7,791 nt of DNA, from NCBI GenBank assembly GCA_002494215.1, contig DLBF01000079.1, positions 1 through 7,791 of the forward strand. Reading direction: 5' to 3'. This document shows positions 7,465-7,791 of this stretch, in pieces. Source of the DNA: Prevotellaceae bacterium UBA7028 (GTDB lineage: Bacteria > Bacteroidota > Bacteroidia > Bacteroidales > Bacteroidaceae). The notes below the pieces were generated by a model. The model saw nothing but the letters and a program-made list of their open reading frames with translations. It had not been told where the DNA came from and did not search any database. The first letter of the stretch is position 1; every line of letters begins with the position of its first letter. The position numbers were made by a program, and so were the translations under genes.

Positions 7465-7684
7465 AAAGTGATTTGTAATTAAGCTATCAGTAACATGCCG
7501 TTTTGCTGTCAATGAAACGGCCTTTCTCTGATAGCGATACGCCGTTTCTCTTCTTTCCCCTTAGGCAAGCAGCATTTGCAGCCTCCAGAGGCTGCACGTG
7601 TAACCCCGAGGGGGCTGAAATTGCAGATGTACCACTTATTTGTCTTAAAATAATAAAGGGGAGCCAAACGCTCCCCTTTATTAT
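7454..7684 (+). ncRNA. Candidate structured small RNA, about 230 nt, divergent from susCD
   Basis: Between the consensus plus-strand promoter and the terminator lies sequence dense in complementary segments and lacking a convincing ORF. Seen directly: GCTATCAG (7483-7490) pairs with CTGATAGC (7528-7535); inside it, across a symmetric 6x6 internal loop, GCCGTTT (7497-7503) pairs with AAACGGC (7515-7521) around an 11-nt loop. TGCAGCCT (7577-7584) pairs with AGGCTGCA (7589-7596) around CCAG. CCCC (7604-7607) can pair with GGGG (7611-7614). A possible closing helix joins TGTAATT (7474-7480) to AATTGCA (7619-7625, one G-U pair), extended by AAGTG (7466-7470) with CACTT (7633-7637). The 3' end would be the hairpin at 7650-7684; its plus-strand tail is AT-rich rather than a pure T-run. 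It does not match tmRNA, small SRP RNA or RNase P motifs that I know. A known Bacteroidales RNA class, or a structured leader with no gene, are alternatives. Confidence 0.45.
7650..7684 (-). terminator. Intrinsic terminator of the aminotransferase gene, probably bidirectional
   Basis: Bases 7650-7664 and 7670-7684 form a perfect 15-bp stem with a CAAAC loop on the plus strand. The core is GGGGAGC/GCTCCCC, extended by an A/T-only base. On the minus strand the stem ends in TTTATTATTTTAAG, a U-rich tail, 18 bp after the aminotransferase stop codon. The A/T base of the stem gives a T-rich run on the plus strand as well (CTTTATTATATA), so it could also end a transcript coming from 7454. Confidence 0.88.
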
Positions 7685-7702
7685 ATATAAGGTATATAGA
7701 AT

Positions 7703-7791
7703 TTACTTCAGGCGGGCAAGGGTTTCCTTGATACGCTTCATAGCCTCTACTATGTTCTCGTCGCTGGTAGCATAGCTCATGCGGAAGCACT
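7703..7791 (-). CDS. PLP-dependent aminotransferase (aspartate aminotransferase type), C-terminal 28 residues
   Basis: A minus-strand frame enters from the right edge and stops at TAA 7705-7703. The last residues, CFRMSYATSDENIVEAMKRI then KETLARLK, match the C-terminus of class I/II fold-type-I aminotransferases, in particular aspartate aminotransferases (aspC-like). Arg3 of this fragment, in the R-M-S-Y-A motif, corresponds to the conserved arginine that binds the substrate alpha-carboxylate (Arg386 in the classical numbering). The full enzyme would transfer an amino group between aspartate or a similar amino acid and 2-oxoglutarate in the cytosol. The gene ends in a strong terminator and is probably not co-transcribed with susCD. 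Only the tail is visible, so the exact amino-acid substrate is uncertain. Confidence 0.8.
   Translation of the reverse strand, partial: CFRMSYATSDENIVEAMKRIKETLARLK

Noticed and set aside
7454..7684. Naming the candidate RNA as 6S, tmRNA, SRP RNA, RNase P or a known riboswitch
   Set aside because: The visible pairing is multi-branched rather than one long rod, and the signature bases of the other classes are not seen; there is no plus-strand gene downstream for a riboswitch to control. A covariance-model search is needed before any name.
7503..7790. Overlapping open frames of about 90 codons on both strands at the right end
   Set aside because: Both run through the 15-bp-stem terminator and into the aminotransferase tail in the wrong frame, and neither resembles a protein family.

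Overview
The window looks like chromosomal DNA from a Bacteroidales bacterium, with Prevotella/Bacteroides relatives most likely. The reasons are a SusC/SusD outer-membrane pair, a PorT-like barrel protein, a macroglobulin-type (MG2) surface protein, promoter-like sites of the Bacteroidetes form (TTG, 18-19 bp, TAnnTTTG), and few good Shine-Dalgarno sites. I did not assign a genus.

Layout from left to right. Bases 1-879 (minus) hold the first 293 codons of a secreted MG2-domain protein that runs off the left edge. Bases 880-1090 are a divergent AT-rich spacer with a 7-bp-periodic AATTATG repeat element, a good -7 box for the MG2 gene and an imperfect direct repeat in front of the next gene. 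Bases 1091-1807 (plus) encode a PorT-family outer-membrane beta-barrel protein. It converges, with only 15 bp between stop codons, on a two-gene minus-strand operon: susC-like (7244 to 3957) then susD-like (3952 to 1823), 4 bp apart. SusC should form the TonB-dependent channel and SusD the surface lipoprotein lid that captures a glycan or other ligand. No enzyme, sensor or anti-sigma gene lies beside the pair in this window, so the substrate cannot be read from context. Bases 7703-7791 (minus) are the last 28 codons of a class I/II PLP-dependent aminotransferase of the aspartate aminotransferase type, followed by a strong intrinsic terminator.

The most interesting part is the roughly 460-bp gap between susC and the aminotransferase (7245-7702). 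It contains a near-consensus minus-strand promoter for susCD and a consensus plus-strand promoter (TTG, exactly 19 bp, TACTTTTG) pointing away from susC. Behind the second promoter, about 230 bp have no credible ORF but contain several nested inverted repeats: a two-tier stem-loop, two small hairpins and a possible closing helix. They end at the 15-bp-stem terminator, which could work in both directions. This fits a free-standing structured small RNA encoded divergently from susCD. Four copies of TTCAAGTT (one missing its first base) lie across the two promoters, two of them as a perfect inverted repeat on the small-RNA promoter, suggesting a shared operator. All of this is inference from sequence.
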